Assembly (NCBI GenBank): GCA_030613225.1
Contig: JAUWMJ010000068.1
Location: 1 to 9,893 of the forward strand
Reading direction: 5' to 3'
Length of the DNA: 9,893 bases
Source of the DNA: Desulfobacterales bacterium
GTDB taxonomy: Bacteria > Desulfobacterota > Desulfobacteria > Desulfobacterales > JAUWMJ01
The translations under genes and the position numbers were made by a program. Below are positions 1 through 5,818 of this stretch, piece by piece. Below the pieces are notes generated by a model, which was not told the origin of the DNA, did no database searches, and was given only the letters and a program-made list of their open reading frames with translations. Every line of letters begins with the position of its first letter. The first letter of the stretch is position 1.

Positions 1-450
1 CGGAAGTAAATTAAGATCGCTTATGCTGCCGATAACATAACCATTTTCTCCGGCATAACCGAGCAGCCCTGCAACTTCCGGATGGTCTTTGTCTCCTAAT
101 ATTATAGATGCATAATTGTGCGCTGCATGCTTTTTAATTATGGACTGGACCTTTATTACGCGGGGGCATGTGGCATCTACAACATCAAAGCCGACCTTTT
201 GAAGATTCTCCTTTACATCAGGGGGAACTCCGTGAGCCCTGATTAAAATGGTGCCGGATCCATGTTAAGGGATAGCATTAATAACAGATATTTCTTTTTC
301 TTCCAGAAGTTTAAGAACTTGAGGATTGTGAATCAGAGGGCCGTAAGTGCTGATAGGGCCTTTACGCTTGTGGGGTGCATCCAGAACCATTTCGACTGCC
401 CTGCGCACACCCATGCAAAATCCTGCGGTCTTGGCGATTAATATTTTCAT
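1..450 (-). pseudogene. ispH: 4-hydroxy-3-methylbut-2-enyl diphosphate reductase, N-terminal part, with in-frame TAA (partial at window edge)
   Basis: IspH (LytB) is the [4Fe-4S] enzyme that reduces HMBPP to IPP and DMAPP at the end of the MEP pathway. The start at 450 gives MKILIAKTAGFCMGV with the first cluster cysteine at residue 12, and IHNPQV places the substrate-binding histidine at 41, both where E. coli IspH has them. Codon 62 (265-267) is TAA. The same frame then continues without another stop to base 1 and still reads as IspH: HGSGT, RAHGVPP with His73, DATCPRV with the second cluster Cys95, and GDKDHPEVAG with His123 and Glu125. Frame and spacing to the family are intact, so this is a single nonsense codon and not a frameshift. 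The third cysteine would lie beyond the window. Truncation would remove two cluster ligands and the active-site His/Glu, so the 61-residue product should be inactive. A sequencing or assembly error is the main alternative, because the enzyme is normally essential. No strong Shine-Dalgarno sequence is visible upstream. IspH identity is very secure; the pseudogene status is not. Confidence 0.9.
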
Positions 451-498
451 GAAGGAAGCTTGAAGTGTCTATCCAGAAGCCGTAACTGGGATTTATAT

Positions 499-576
499 CA
501 GCCACTAAGGCAGAAAGGCACTAAGATGATAATATAATTTCTATCCTTCCTTTGAGCCTTTGCGTCTTAGTGGCTG
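499..576. repeat. Imperfect inverted repeat between cooT and ispH
   Basis: The left arm (499-525) begins CAGCCACTAAG and continues AAAGGCACTAAG. The right arm (550-576), read on the other strand, begins with the same CAGCCACTAAG followed by a similar AAAGGC-containing stretch. The outermost 11 bases match perfectly and the inner parts match partly, around an AT-rich centre. It sits in the 143-base gap downstream of cooT and upstream of ispH. It could act as an RNA hairpin or be a dispersed palindromic repeat; nothing here decides which. The rest of the gap holds nothing I can name. Confidence 0.75.
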
Positions 577-593
577 AACTATTGCGAAAAGAT

Positions 594-779
594 TTACTCC
601 TTCAGAAATATCTTATGGTCCACAAGAGAAAGAGAATGGATTCGGGCTTTTACGAATTTTTGATCTCCGAATATGCTGATTAGTCTAACGCCGTCATCTT
701 CAGGTTCAACCGTGTCAACAGCCTCCATTAATAACTTGTTTTGGTCTTTCTCAACCAAATAAGCATTGGCTTCACACAT
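594..779 (-). CDS. cooT: CooT-family nickel-binding protein
   Basis: This 61-residue protein matches the small CooT family (PF10133), whose founding member takes part in nickel handling for carbon monoxide dehydrogenase maturation. The family features seen are the opening MCEANAYL with Cys2, the residue implicated in Ni binding in CooT, then KLLMEAVDTVEPEDDGVRL, the FGDQK segment, and the closing LSLVDHKIFL. The length is typical of the family. The fold is a small beta-barrel once annotated as a predicted RNA-binding protein. The start at 779 is supported by a strong AAGGAG Shine-Dalgarno site 8 bases upstream, which lies in the last codons of the DUF3842 gene, so translation of the two is probably coupled. 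No CODH gene lies in this window, so the nickel client is unknown; nickel handling is inferred from the family. Confidence 0.82.
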   Translation of the reverse strand: MCEANAYLVEKDQNKLLMEAVDTVEPEDDGVRLISIFGDQKFVKARIHSLSLVDHKIFLKE

Positions 780-785
780 GATATA

Positions 786-1211
786 TCACTCCTTTTTTTG
801 CAGTACTTGCTTTAAATTAACTTCGACCAAATCCTCAATAAGATGCGGAAGAGGAACTGAGGATATGCCTACAATTTCAATATTTTCCTGTGTAAGCGGT
901 ATTAATAATTTTTTTGCCGGGCTGGTTGCCACGGCCTTTGCGACTTCCGGTGTTACCTCACCCATCATGGCGTTGGCAATAATTATGCCGACAGGCCCGA
1001 TGATAATATCAACCGTTTTTACGGTTTGAACAATGGCATTTTCTCCGGAAGCACCGCGATTTGCCCTGGCTTTCAGCATCTGTGCTGTAGCAATTGCATT
1101 TGTTCCCAGAGCAATAATCTCGATAGTTTCCTGAAACAGTTCTTTCAGTTTCTTAATAATCGTACTACCGATACCACCGCCCTGTCCGTCAATTACACAT
1201 ATTTTTTTCAT
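786..1211 (-). CDS. DUF3842 family protein
   Basis: This 141-residue protein matches the uncharacterised DUF3842 family. It starts MKKICVIDGQGGGIGSTI, a beta-strand followed by a glycine-rich turn and a helix as in Rossmann-like nucleotide-binding folds. It continues with IIALGTNAIATAQML, GASGENAIV, VDIIIGPVGIIIANAMMGEVTP and SPAKKLLIPLT, all recognisable family blocks. There is no signal peptide and no clear membrane helix, so it is probably cytoplasmic. The start at 1211 has AAGGTG a few bases upstream. The gene is first in a two-gene unit: its stop is 6 bases before the cooT start and the cooT ribosome-binding site overlaps its 3' end. The function is unknown; a nucleotide- or cofactor-binding partner for the nickel protein is only a guess from this neighbour. 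Confidence 0.8.
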   Translation of the reverse strand: MKKICVIDGQGGGIGSTIIKKLKELFQETIEIIALGTNAIATAQMLKARANRGASGENAIVQTVKTVDIIIGPVGIIIANAMMGEVTPEVAKAVATSPAKKLLIPLTQENIEIVGISSVPLPHLIEDLVEVNLKQVLQKKE

Positions 1212-1239
1212 GTCACCTTAAGTTTATTCAATTTTTAGA

Positions 1240-1282
1240 ACCACGTCCTTCCCCGCTTGACGGGATCTTCGACGGGCGTGGT
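1240..1282. repeat. Short imperfect inverted repeat upstream of the DUF3842 gene
   Basis: ACCACG at 1240-1245 is matched by CGTGGT at 1277-1282, with GC-rich CCCGC and GACGGG tracts between them that can also pair. It lies 29 bases or more upstream of the DUF3842 start. It may be a 5' leader hairpin or a dispersed repeat. No convincing promoter was found for the DUF3842 gene. Confidence 0.5.
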
Positions 1283-1314
1283 CAGAGATAATTGGCTTTG
1301 GCTGAGCAAATAAG

Positions 1315-1483
1315 AGTGTCTAAAGTGCGCTAAAGTGACTAAAGTGTCTAAAGTTGTGGTGTCGCTTCGCTCCGGTCTTCGCCTTTGGCTACGCCCCGGC
1401 AAGCCATCTTTTTTAATAAAAATAAAATAGACAGAATTCCTTAACTTTAGGCACTTTAGCTCACTTTAGACACTTTAGTCACT
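1315..1483. repeat. Inverted pair of TAAAGTG tandem repeat arrays
   Basis: The left arm (1315-1355) consists of four copies of a unit built on TAAAGTG, spaced 9 to 10 bases apart. The right arm (1443-1483) has the same units on the opposite strand (CACTTTA). The arms are both 41 bases and almost complementary, with small compensating insertions. The 87-base centre holds a GC-rich piece (1356-1404) and then an AT-rich run. The element fills most of the 380-base gap between the NYN gene and the DUF3842 gene, and I see no gene there. It resembles repeats common between genes in Desulfobacterales-like genomes; the function is unknown. Confidence 0.75.
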
Positions 1484-1591
1484 ATAAACTTGGTATATCC
1501 AACAGCCCCGTCATAAATGCCACATCTTCGGGCATAAAACTTCCTGACCTTCTCTAACACCCAAACTTCCCAGCGTCCCAGCCTATCTTCC

Positions 1592-2113
1592 TTATAGTTT
1601 TTTTATCTTAGCTTTGCTGCGTCGTTTCTTTTTTGGAAGTCGTCTGCTGGGACCCTTTTTCTTTGTGGTGGGAACCCAGCCGCCTTTATCTTCATCGTCA
1701 AAACCAGCTCCATCAGAATATGCTGCCATTTCAAGCTTTTTTTCAAATTCAATGGAGCCGATTACAGCAGCCCCGGACAAATAGGCAGAATCTGCAACAT
1801 CCCGATCAGAACTTACAACCAGGGCTTTTTCTTTTTCTCCGGCAGCCATTTTTTTGATTACCAAATCAGCCGACTCTCCGAAGCGGGAAAATTTTATTTC
1901 AATTCCGTTAATATAATCTCTACGACCGGAAAATGAAACAGCATTTGTTCCATCAAAAACTACAGTTATTTTATGATGTTTTATCCTTTTATATTTTACC
2001 AGCAAATCAACAAGAGCTTCTCTTCCAAGCTGCATATTCTGGTGGTCAAGAAGGCTCAAAGAAGATGACTGACGTATCAGATTATAGCCATCAATTATTA
2101 TATGGATAGACAT
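1592..2113 (-). CDS. YacP-like NYN-domain protein (putative RNase)
   Basis: This 173-residue protein has the YacP/NYN domain (PF05991 type), a PIN-like nuclease fold; the B. subtilis relative Rae1 is a ribosome-associated mRNA endonuclease. The opening MSIHIIIDGYNLIR gives Asp8 and Asn11. VVFDGTNA gives Asp54, ESADLVIKK gives Asp83, and VVSSDRDVADSA gives Asp103 and Asp105, the acidic residues expected for metal-dependent cleavage. The domain ends near residue 130. The last 30 residues form a very basic Lys/Arg tail (about residues 151-173), preceded by an acidic patch (DDEDKGG), which suggests binding to RNA or ribosomes. The gene starts 15 bases after the parB stop on the same strand and is probably cotranscribed with it. 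The substrate is unknown; RNase activity is inferred from the fold. Confidence 0.8.
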   Translation of the reverse strand: MSIHIIIDGYNLIRQSSSLSLLDHQNMQLGREALVDLLVKYKRIKHHKITVVFDGTNAVSFSGRRDYINGIEIKFSRFGESADLVIKKMAAGEKEKALVVSSDRDVADSAYLSGAAVIGSIEFEKKLEMAAYSDGAGFDDEDKGGWVPTTKKKGPSRRLPKKKRRSKAKIKKL

Positions 2114-2128
2114 TAGTCTTAAGCCCGT

Positions 2129-3037
2129 TTAAACCTGTTTAAAAAGGCTAATTAGACGATCGAGATCATCGTTGTTGTAAAACTCAATTTCAAGTTTTCC
2201 CTTTTGCCCGCTTCTTTTTATCTGAACTTTGGTTCCAAAATAATTAGAAAGGTTATCGGCCAGATCTGAAAAATATATATCTTCAGAACTTGGTAGCACA
2301 TCTTTGGGCTTTTTCTTTCCTGCTTTTAATTTTTTTATCAGGTTTTCCGTTTCCCTGACTGAAAGACCTTTAGATACAACTGTGCGCCAGGCTGCAATCT
2401 GCTGGGAAGGTTCTTCTATACCTAACAAAGCTCTTGCATGCCCCATGCTTAAAGTGCCGTCCAAAATATTTGCCTTTATCTGATCCGGTAGTTGTCTGAG
2501 CCTTAAAAAGTTGGCAACAGCGGATCTGCTTTTCCCGACACGCATTGCTGCCTGATCCTGCGTGAGATCAAATTCCGTTATAAGACGATGATAGGCTTCG
2601 GCCTCTTCCAGGGGATTAAAATCTTCCCTCTGGATATTTTCAACAATTGACATTTCCAGCAGTTCTGCGTCTGAAATATTCTTTAAAACTACAGGCACCT
2701 TGCTGAGTCCTGCCATTTTGGCTGCACGCAGACGTCTTTCACCAGTAATAAGTTCATAACCGATATCGTCTTTTCTAACCAGAAGCGGCTGAAGAATGCC
2801 CTGTGTTTTTATGGAATTACACAATTCCTTAAGCTCATCTTCAGAAAATTGAATACGGGGCTGATAACGGTTGGGACTGATAAGATCAGTTTCACAAAAA
2901 AAGTAGTCCGGGGACCTGTCTTCAACAGATTTAATGTCCGGAATAAGAGCACCCAGTCCTTTTCCTAAAGCTAATTTTTTTCGTTTTTTCGGATTTGGTC
3001 CGGAGGTTTTACCGACTTTTCTTTGTATTGCGTTCAT
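2129..3037 (-). CDS. parB: ParB/Spo0J-family chromosome partition protein
   Basis: ParB binds centromere-like parS sites, loads as a CTP-dependent sliding clamp, and works with the ParA ATPase in origin segregation. The 302-residue length is normal. A basic N-terminus leads to LGKGLGALIPD (residues 24-34), the usual ParA-contacting motif of chromosomal ParBs. The CTP-binding N domain includes NRYQPR (56-61), GERRLRAA (99-106) and ENIQRED (133-139). A helix-turn-helix follows at about 159-181 (LTQDQAAMRVGKS), then GHARALLGIE (199-208), and a C-terminal dimerisation segment ends in LISLFKQV. parA lies upstream on the same strand but 375 bases away, which is unusual, since these genes commonly overlap or nearly touch. 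The gene ends 15 bases before the NYN gene. I saw no consensus parS (TGTTTCACGTGAAACA type) in this window. Confidence 0.95.
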   Translation of the reverse strand: MNAIQRKVGKTSGPNPKKRKKLALGKGLGALIPDIKSVEDRSPDYFFCETDLISPNRYQPRIQFSEDELKELCNSIKTQGILQPLLVRKDDIGYELITGERRLRAAKMAGLSKVPVVLKNISDAELLEMSIVENIQREDFNPLEEAEAYHRLITEFDLTQDQAAMRVGKSRSAVANFLRLRQLPDQIKANILDGTLSMGHARALLGIEEPSQQIAAWRTVVSKGLSVRETENLIKKLKAGKKKPKDVLPSSEDIYFSDLADNLSNYFGTKVQIKRSGQKGKLEIEFYNNDDLDRLISLFKQV

Positions 3038-3069
3038 TTATGTTTTCTCTTTATAAAAATTTATGTATT

Positions 3070-3097
3070 AATTTAGCCTATGGGAAAATATGTCCAA
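3070..3097 (-). promoter_or_regulatory. Candidate promoter for parB
   Basis: On the minus strand TTGGAC (3092-3097) is followed after 16 bases by TAAATT (3070-3075), which puts a start of transcription near 3063, about 25 bases before the parB ATG. The match to sigma-70 is moderate. If real, parB and the NYN gene can be transcribed separately from parA. The site lies just outside the foldback element at 3108-3310. Confidence 0.35.
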
Positions 3098-3107
3098 ATG
3101 AGCATTC

Positions 3108-3310
3108 AGGTGATCCGGTTTTAAGGCGGGTCGCTATTTGAAGGTATTAGTCCGCCACAGGCGGATTAAGAAAGAACGACAAACAAACATATTTTATATG
3201 TAAGTTAAATAATATGTTAGTTTAGCAATTTTTTTATAAAATGATTGCACCTGTTCTTTCTTTATGCTTACCTGTGCCTGAGTTTGACACGTCTTAAAAC
3301 CGGATTACCT
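3108..3310. repeat. Foldback (MITE-like) element between parA and parB
   Basis: The ends, 3108-3132 and 3286-3310, are 25-base inverted repeats with three mismatches; the core ATCCGGTTTTAAG (3113-3125) and CTTAAAACCGGAT (3293-3305) is perfect. A second perfect pair lies inside, AAGAAAGAAC (3168-3177) and GTTCTTTCTT (3253-3262), and the intervening arms are also partly complementary. The AT-rich centre carries a looser pair around AACATATT. A small local hairpin, TCCGCC-ACA-GGCGGA, sits in the left arm (3151-3165). There is no transposase and no obvious target-site duplication. It occupies most of the 375-base parA-parB gap, which contains no gene. Confidence 0.75.
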
Positions 3311-3358
3311 TAGTACGGCTTTTTATAAAGGTTTTCCTTTCTTTTAAAGGTTTTGGTT

Positions 3359-3380
3359 GATGTGATCTGCATATCACATC
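3359..3380. repeat. Perfect 8-base palindrome downstream of parA
   Basis: GATGTGAT and ATCACATC flank the six bases CTGCAT, 33 bases after the parA stop codon. As RNA it would form a short stem-loop at the end of the parA transcript, but no T-run follows on the minus strand, so it is not a classical intrinsic terminator. The TGTGA and TCACA half sites recall a CRP-type operator, but the spacer is 8 bases instead of 6. Confidence 0.5.
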
Positions 3381-3412
3381 TTGTGTCAACTCGTTTTATA
3401 TAATATAAAATA

Positions 3413-4171
3413 TTACATATTTATGATTTCCTTTGCCAGATCAAAATAGCTCTGCGCTCCTGCGGATGTTGCATCGTACATCAGTATTGGTTTACCAAAA
3501 CTTGGCGCTTCACTAAGCCTGATATTTCTGGGAATTACTGATTTGAAAACCTTATCTTTGAAATGCTTTTTAGCATCTTCAGCCACCTGGTGAGACAGGT
3601 TTGTTCTTTTATCAAACATGGTTAAAAGAATTCCTGCAATATTAAGATTCGGATTCAGGCTGTGCTTAATACGTCTCACTGTTTGCAAAAGCTGGCCGAG
3701 CCCTTCAAGGGCATAAAATTCGCATTGCAGGGGAATCAGCAGAGAATGTGCAGCTGTCAGAGCGTTTACTGTCAACAGGCTCAGTGAAGGTGGACAATCT
3801 ATAATAATGAATTCATAAGAATTTTCAAGATCTGCAAGAAGCTTTTTTAACGCGTTTTCGCGCTGGGAATTTGAAATCATTTCGATTTCATAACCTATAA
3901 GTTCCACGTTTGACGGTATAACTTTTAAGCTGTCTATTTCGCTGTTAACAATAAGACTTTGAACCGGAGCTTCTCCGAGCATACCGTGATATAAAGTTCG
4001 GTCGATGCTGGTTTTATCAATCCCGATTCCGGAAGTAGCGTTCCCCTGAGGATCACAGTCAACAAGAAGCGTTCTTTTTTCTGAAACTGCGAGAGCCGCT
4101 GAAAGATTAACCGCTGTGGTTGTTTTGCCTACTCCGCCTTTTTGGTTGGCTATGCATAAAATTTGTGCCAT
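3413..4171 (-). CDS. parA: ParA/Soj-family chromosome partition ATPase
   Basis: ParA is the Walker-type ATPase that binds DNA in its ATP form and moves ParB-parS complexes. Starting at the ATG at 4171 the protein is 252 residues, the normal size of a chromosomal Soj. The deviant Walker A KGGVGKTT is at residues 11-18, Walker A' LLVDCDPQGN at about 35-44 with Asp38 and Asp40, and Walker B FIIIDCPPS at 121-129. Further family blocks are PLQCEFYALEGL, RIKHSLNPNL and IPRNIRLSEAPSFGKP. The open frame extends upstream to 4408, but the extra 79 residues do not resemble ParA and would overlap the divergent protease gene, so the start at 4171 is preferred; a weak AGAG lies upstream of it. The short N-terminus lacks the HTH of plasmid ParAs, which fits a chromosomal role. 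Confidence 0.95.
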   Translation of the reverse strand: MAQILCIANQKGGVGKTTTAVNLSAALAVSEKRTLLVDCDPQGNATSGIGIDKTSIDRTLYHGMLGEAPVQSLIVNSEIDSLKVIPSNVELIGYEIEMISNSQRENALKKLLADLENSYEFIIIDCPPSLSLLTVNALTAAHSLLIPLQCEFYALEGLGQLLQTVRRIKHSLNPNLNIAGILLTMFDKRTNLSHQVAEDAKKHFKDKVFKSVIPRNIRLSEAPSFGKPILMYDATSAGAQSYFDLAKEIINM

Positions 4172-4232
4172 AATTAAAATCTCTAACACAAAAAAAAGTG
4201 TTTGAAAAGGATTTAAAAAAAGAAAGGTGTCC
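4172..4232. other. Divergent intergenic region between parA and the M48 protease gene
   Basis: These 61 AT-rich bases must carry the start signals of two divergent genes unless promoters lie inside the coding regions. The only structure seen is the inverted repeat AACAC (4185-4189) and GTGTT (4198-4202) around an A-run. I could not identify a clear -35/-10 pair on either strand. Confidence 0.5.
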
Positions 4233-5663
4233 ATGCAATTTGTCTGGAAATCATTATTAATCTGCCTGTTTTTTCTTCTTGTTACAGGTGCTTTAATTCC
4301 AAAAGCGGCTTTAAGCATAACGGCTGCCGAGGAAGAAGAACTTTCCAGGGAATTCATGAATGTTGTTCTAAAAAGTGTCAAATTTGTGGAAGATCCCGAT
4401 ATTGTCAATTATGTTAATAAGGTAGGAAAAAAGATTGTCTCGGTTCTTCCGCCGCAGCCATTTACCTATCACTTTTATATTATTAAGGAAGATGTATATA
4501 ATGCTTTTGCTACACCTGCGGGCCATATTTTTATATACAGCGGGTTGATGGCGGCAATGGATAACGAAGAGGAGCTTGCAGGCATTATTGGCCATGAGAT
4601 AGCGCACGTTTTATGCCGTCATATTTCACAGAAAATAGATAGATCTAAAAAGATCTCGATTGCAACTTTAGCCGGTATTGCTGCAGGCATATTTCTTGGC
4701 GCAGAAGGGGCCGGAGAAATCGGCAGCGCTGTAATGATGGGATCGATGGCAGCCGGCCAGTCCATGACATTAGCATACAGCCGTAGAGACGAAAGACAAG
4801 CAGATCAGATCGGGCTTAAATACCTCACCAAAGCAGGTTACTCGGGATATGGTTTGCTTACAATGTTAAAAAAAATTCGAAGTAAACACTGGTTCGGGAC
4901 AGAACAAGTTCCTACCTATCTGATAACCCATCCTGCACCTGAAGAACGACTGGCATATATTGGCGCATGGCTTGAAAAAAACATGAAAAAGCCACCGCCA
5001 TTAGAGACAGATTCCAGTGAATTTAAAAGGGTTAACACACGCCTGATTGCACTATACGGAGATGAAACTGTAGCCTTGCGAAAATACAAAAGCGCTGCCA
5101 CGAAAAATCCGAAAAATTCGCTGGCAAATTATGGATACGGACTTGTACTGGCAAGAATCGGAAACAGAAAGGATGCGGCTGTATATATAAAAAAAGCGCT
5201 GGAAAGGGAGGCTTTTAACCCGGAATTTTTAGTCGCTCTCGGGCGGATCTATTTTCTTGACGGGCAGTATCAAAAGGCACTCACTATACTTGAAAGTGCT
5301 GTCAGTATTGCTCCTGACGACCCGGAAGGTCTTCTTTATGTTGGACGTATCCAGCTAGGGCTGGGAAGATTTAAAGATGCCGAATCTACGCTAAGAACTC
5401 TTACCAAAAAACATCCTGATTATAAGCCGGGATTCTATTTTCTTGGTAATACCTATGGCAAGCAGGGTAAGCTGGCAGATGCTCATTATACACTTGGAAT
5501 TTATTATATAAAAAAAAGAGAGAATAAAAACGCTATAGTCCAGTTTAAAAAGGCCCTGGAAAAGACGACAGACCCATATAGAAGGGAAGAAATTGAAAAT
5601 CTGCTGAAAAAAGTCAGCAAAAGGTATGCACATGAGAAGAAAGAGGCCAAAGCAAATAATTGA
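4233..5663 (+). CDS. M48-family metalloprotease with C-terminal TPR repeats (BepA-like)
   Basis: This is a predicted periplasmic zinc protease of the BepA (YfgC) type, which in E. coli aids outer-membrane protein assembly and degrades stalled clients. The ATG at 4233, five bases after AGAAAGG, gives 476 residues; a GTG at 4227 is in frame but overlaps that ribosome-binding site. Residues 1 to about 30 form a signal peptide (basic start, LLICLFFLLVTGALI core, cleavage probably near ALS). The zinc site HEIAH is at 121-125, with the third ligand Glu187 in the downstream DERQAD motif. A hydrophobic glycine/alanine-rich stretch lies between them (about 142-175). THPAPEERLA (about 232-241) holds the histidine region that gates the BepA active site. 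From about residue 265 to 465 there are several TPR-like helix pairs, such as ALTILESAVSIAPDDPEGLLYVG and the following unit. The C-terminus is lysine-rich. It diverges from parA and stands alone. Confidence 0.9.
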   Translation: MQFVWKSLLICLFFLLVTGALIPKAALSITAAEEEELSREFMNVVLKSVKFVEDPDIVNYVNKVGKKIVSVLPPQPFTYHFYIIKEDVYNAFATPAGHIFIYSGLMAAMDNEEELAGIIGHEIAHVLCRHISQKIDRSKKISIATLAGIAAGIFLGAEGAGEIGSAVMMGSMAAGQSMTLAYSRRDERQADQIGLKYLTKAGYSGYGLLTMLKKIRSKHWFGTEQVPTYLITHPAPEERLAYIGAWLEKNMKKPPPLETDSSEFKRVNTRLIALYGDETVALRKYKSAATKNPKNSLANYGYGLVLARIGNRKDAAVYIKKALEREAFNPEFLVALGRIYFLDGQYQKALTILESAVSIAPDDPEGLLYVGRIQLGLGRFKDAESTLRTLTKKHPDYKPGFYFLGNTYGKQGKLADAHYTLGIYYIKKRENKNAIVQFKKALEKTTDPYRREEIENLLKKVSKRYAHEKKEAKANN

Positions 5664-5686
5664 AGATTTTCGATTGAAGATTGAAG
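5659..5686. repeat. Seven-base tandem repeat at the protease 3' end
   Basis: ATTGAAG occurs at 5659, 5673 and 5680 and a diverged unit ATTTTCG at 5666, so four units follow each other with an exact period of 7 bases. The first copy includes the TGA stop of the protease gene. It belongs to the 154-base convergent gap (5664-5817) before the EF-G gene; apart from this and the repeat at 5777 that gap shows no clear terminator. Confidence 0.6.
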
Positions 5687-5776
5687 AATTAATGAATTCT
5701 GTCGATTTTAAACTAATGAGTAACTCACGTAGTCAGGCTGAAGAGAATATTCAACGGCAGAGCAAAGCTTTTTTTT

Positions 5777-5818
5777 ACTATCAGCTATGAGCTATAAACT
5801 ATGAGCTTAATTATATTT
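5777..5818. repeat. 42-base repeat, copy 1, just downstream of the EF-G gene
   Basis: This sequence starts ACTATCAGCTAT and contains several CTATGAGCT-like units. It matches 8603-8644 in the same orientation over 42 bases with 7 differences and no gaps. It abuts the EF-G stop codon, whose last base lies at 5818. AGCT and its surroundings can pair within the unit, so a weak RNA hairpin is possible. Confidence 0.65.

Noticed and set aside
265..450. A free-standing 61-residue gene
   Set aside because: The same frame continues past the TAA as IspH, so this is the first part of an interrupted ispH and not a separate small gene.
1315..1483. CRISPR array in the TAAAGTG repeats
   Set aside because: The units are 7 to 10 bases with almost no spacers and occur in inverted arms, unlike CRISPR repeats of about 30 bases with unique spacers.
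4227..4232. GTG start for the M48 protease
   Set aside because: It overlaps the AGAAAGG ribosome-binding site, which is ideally placed for the ATG at 4233.
4172..4408. N-terminal extension of ParA to an upstream ATG at 4408
   Set aside because: The extra 79 residues do not look like any ParA region and would overlap the signal peptide and N-terminal region of the divergent M48 protease; the start at 4171 gives the normal ParA N-terminus with Walker A at residue 11.
5760..5780. Intrinsic terminator at AAAGCTTTTTTTT after the protease gene
   Set aside because: The only stem is the short AAAGCTTT palindrome, too weak and without a proper loop.
5716..5790. 24-codon frame on the plus strand in the convergent gap after the protease gene
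   Set aside because: It is very short, has no ribosome-binding site, and its end runs into the 42-base repeat; nothing supports translation.
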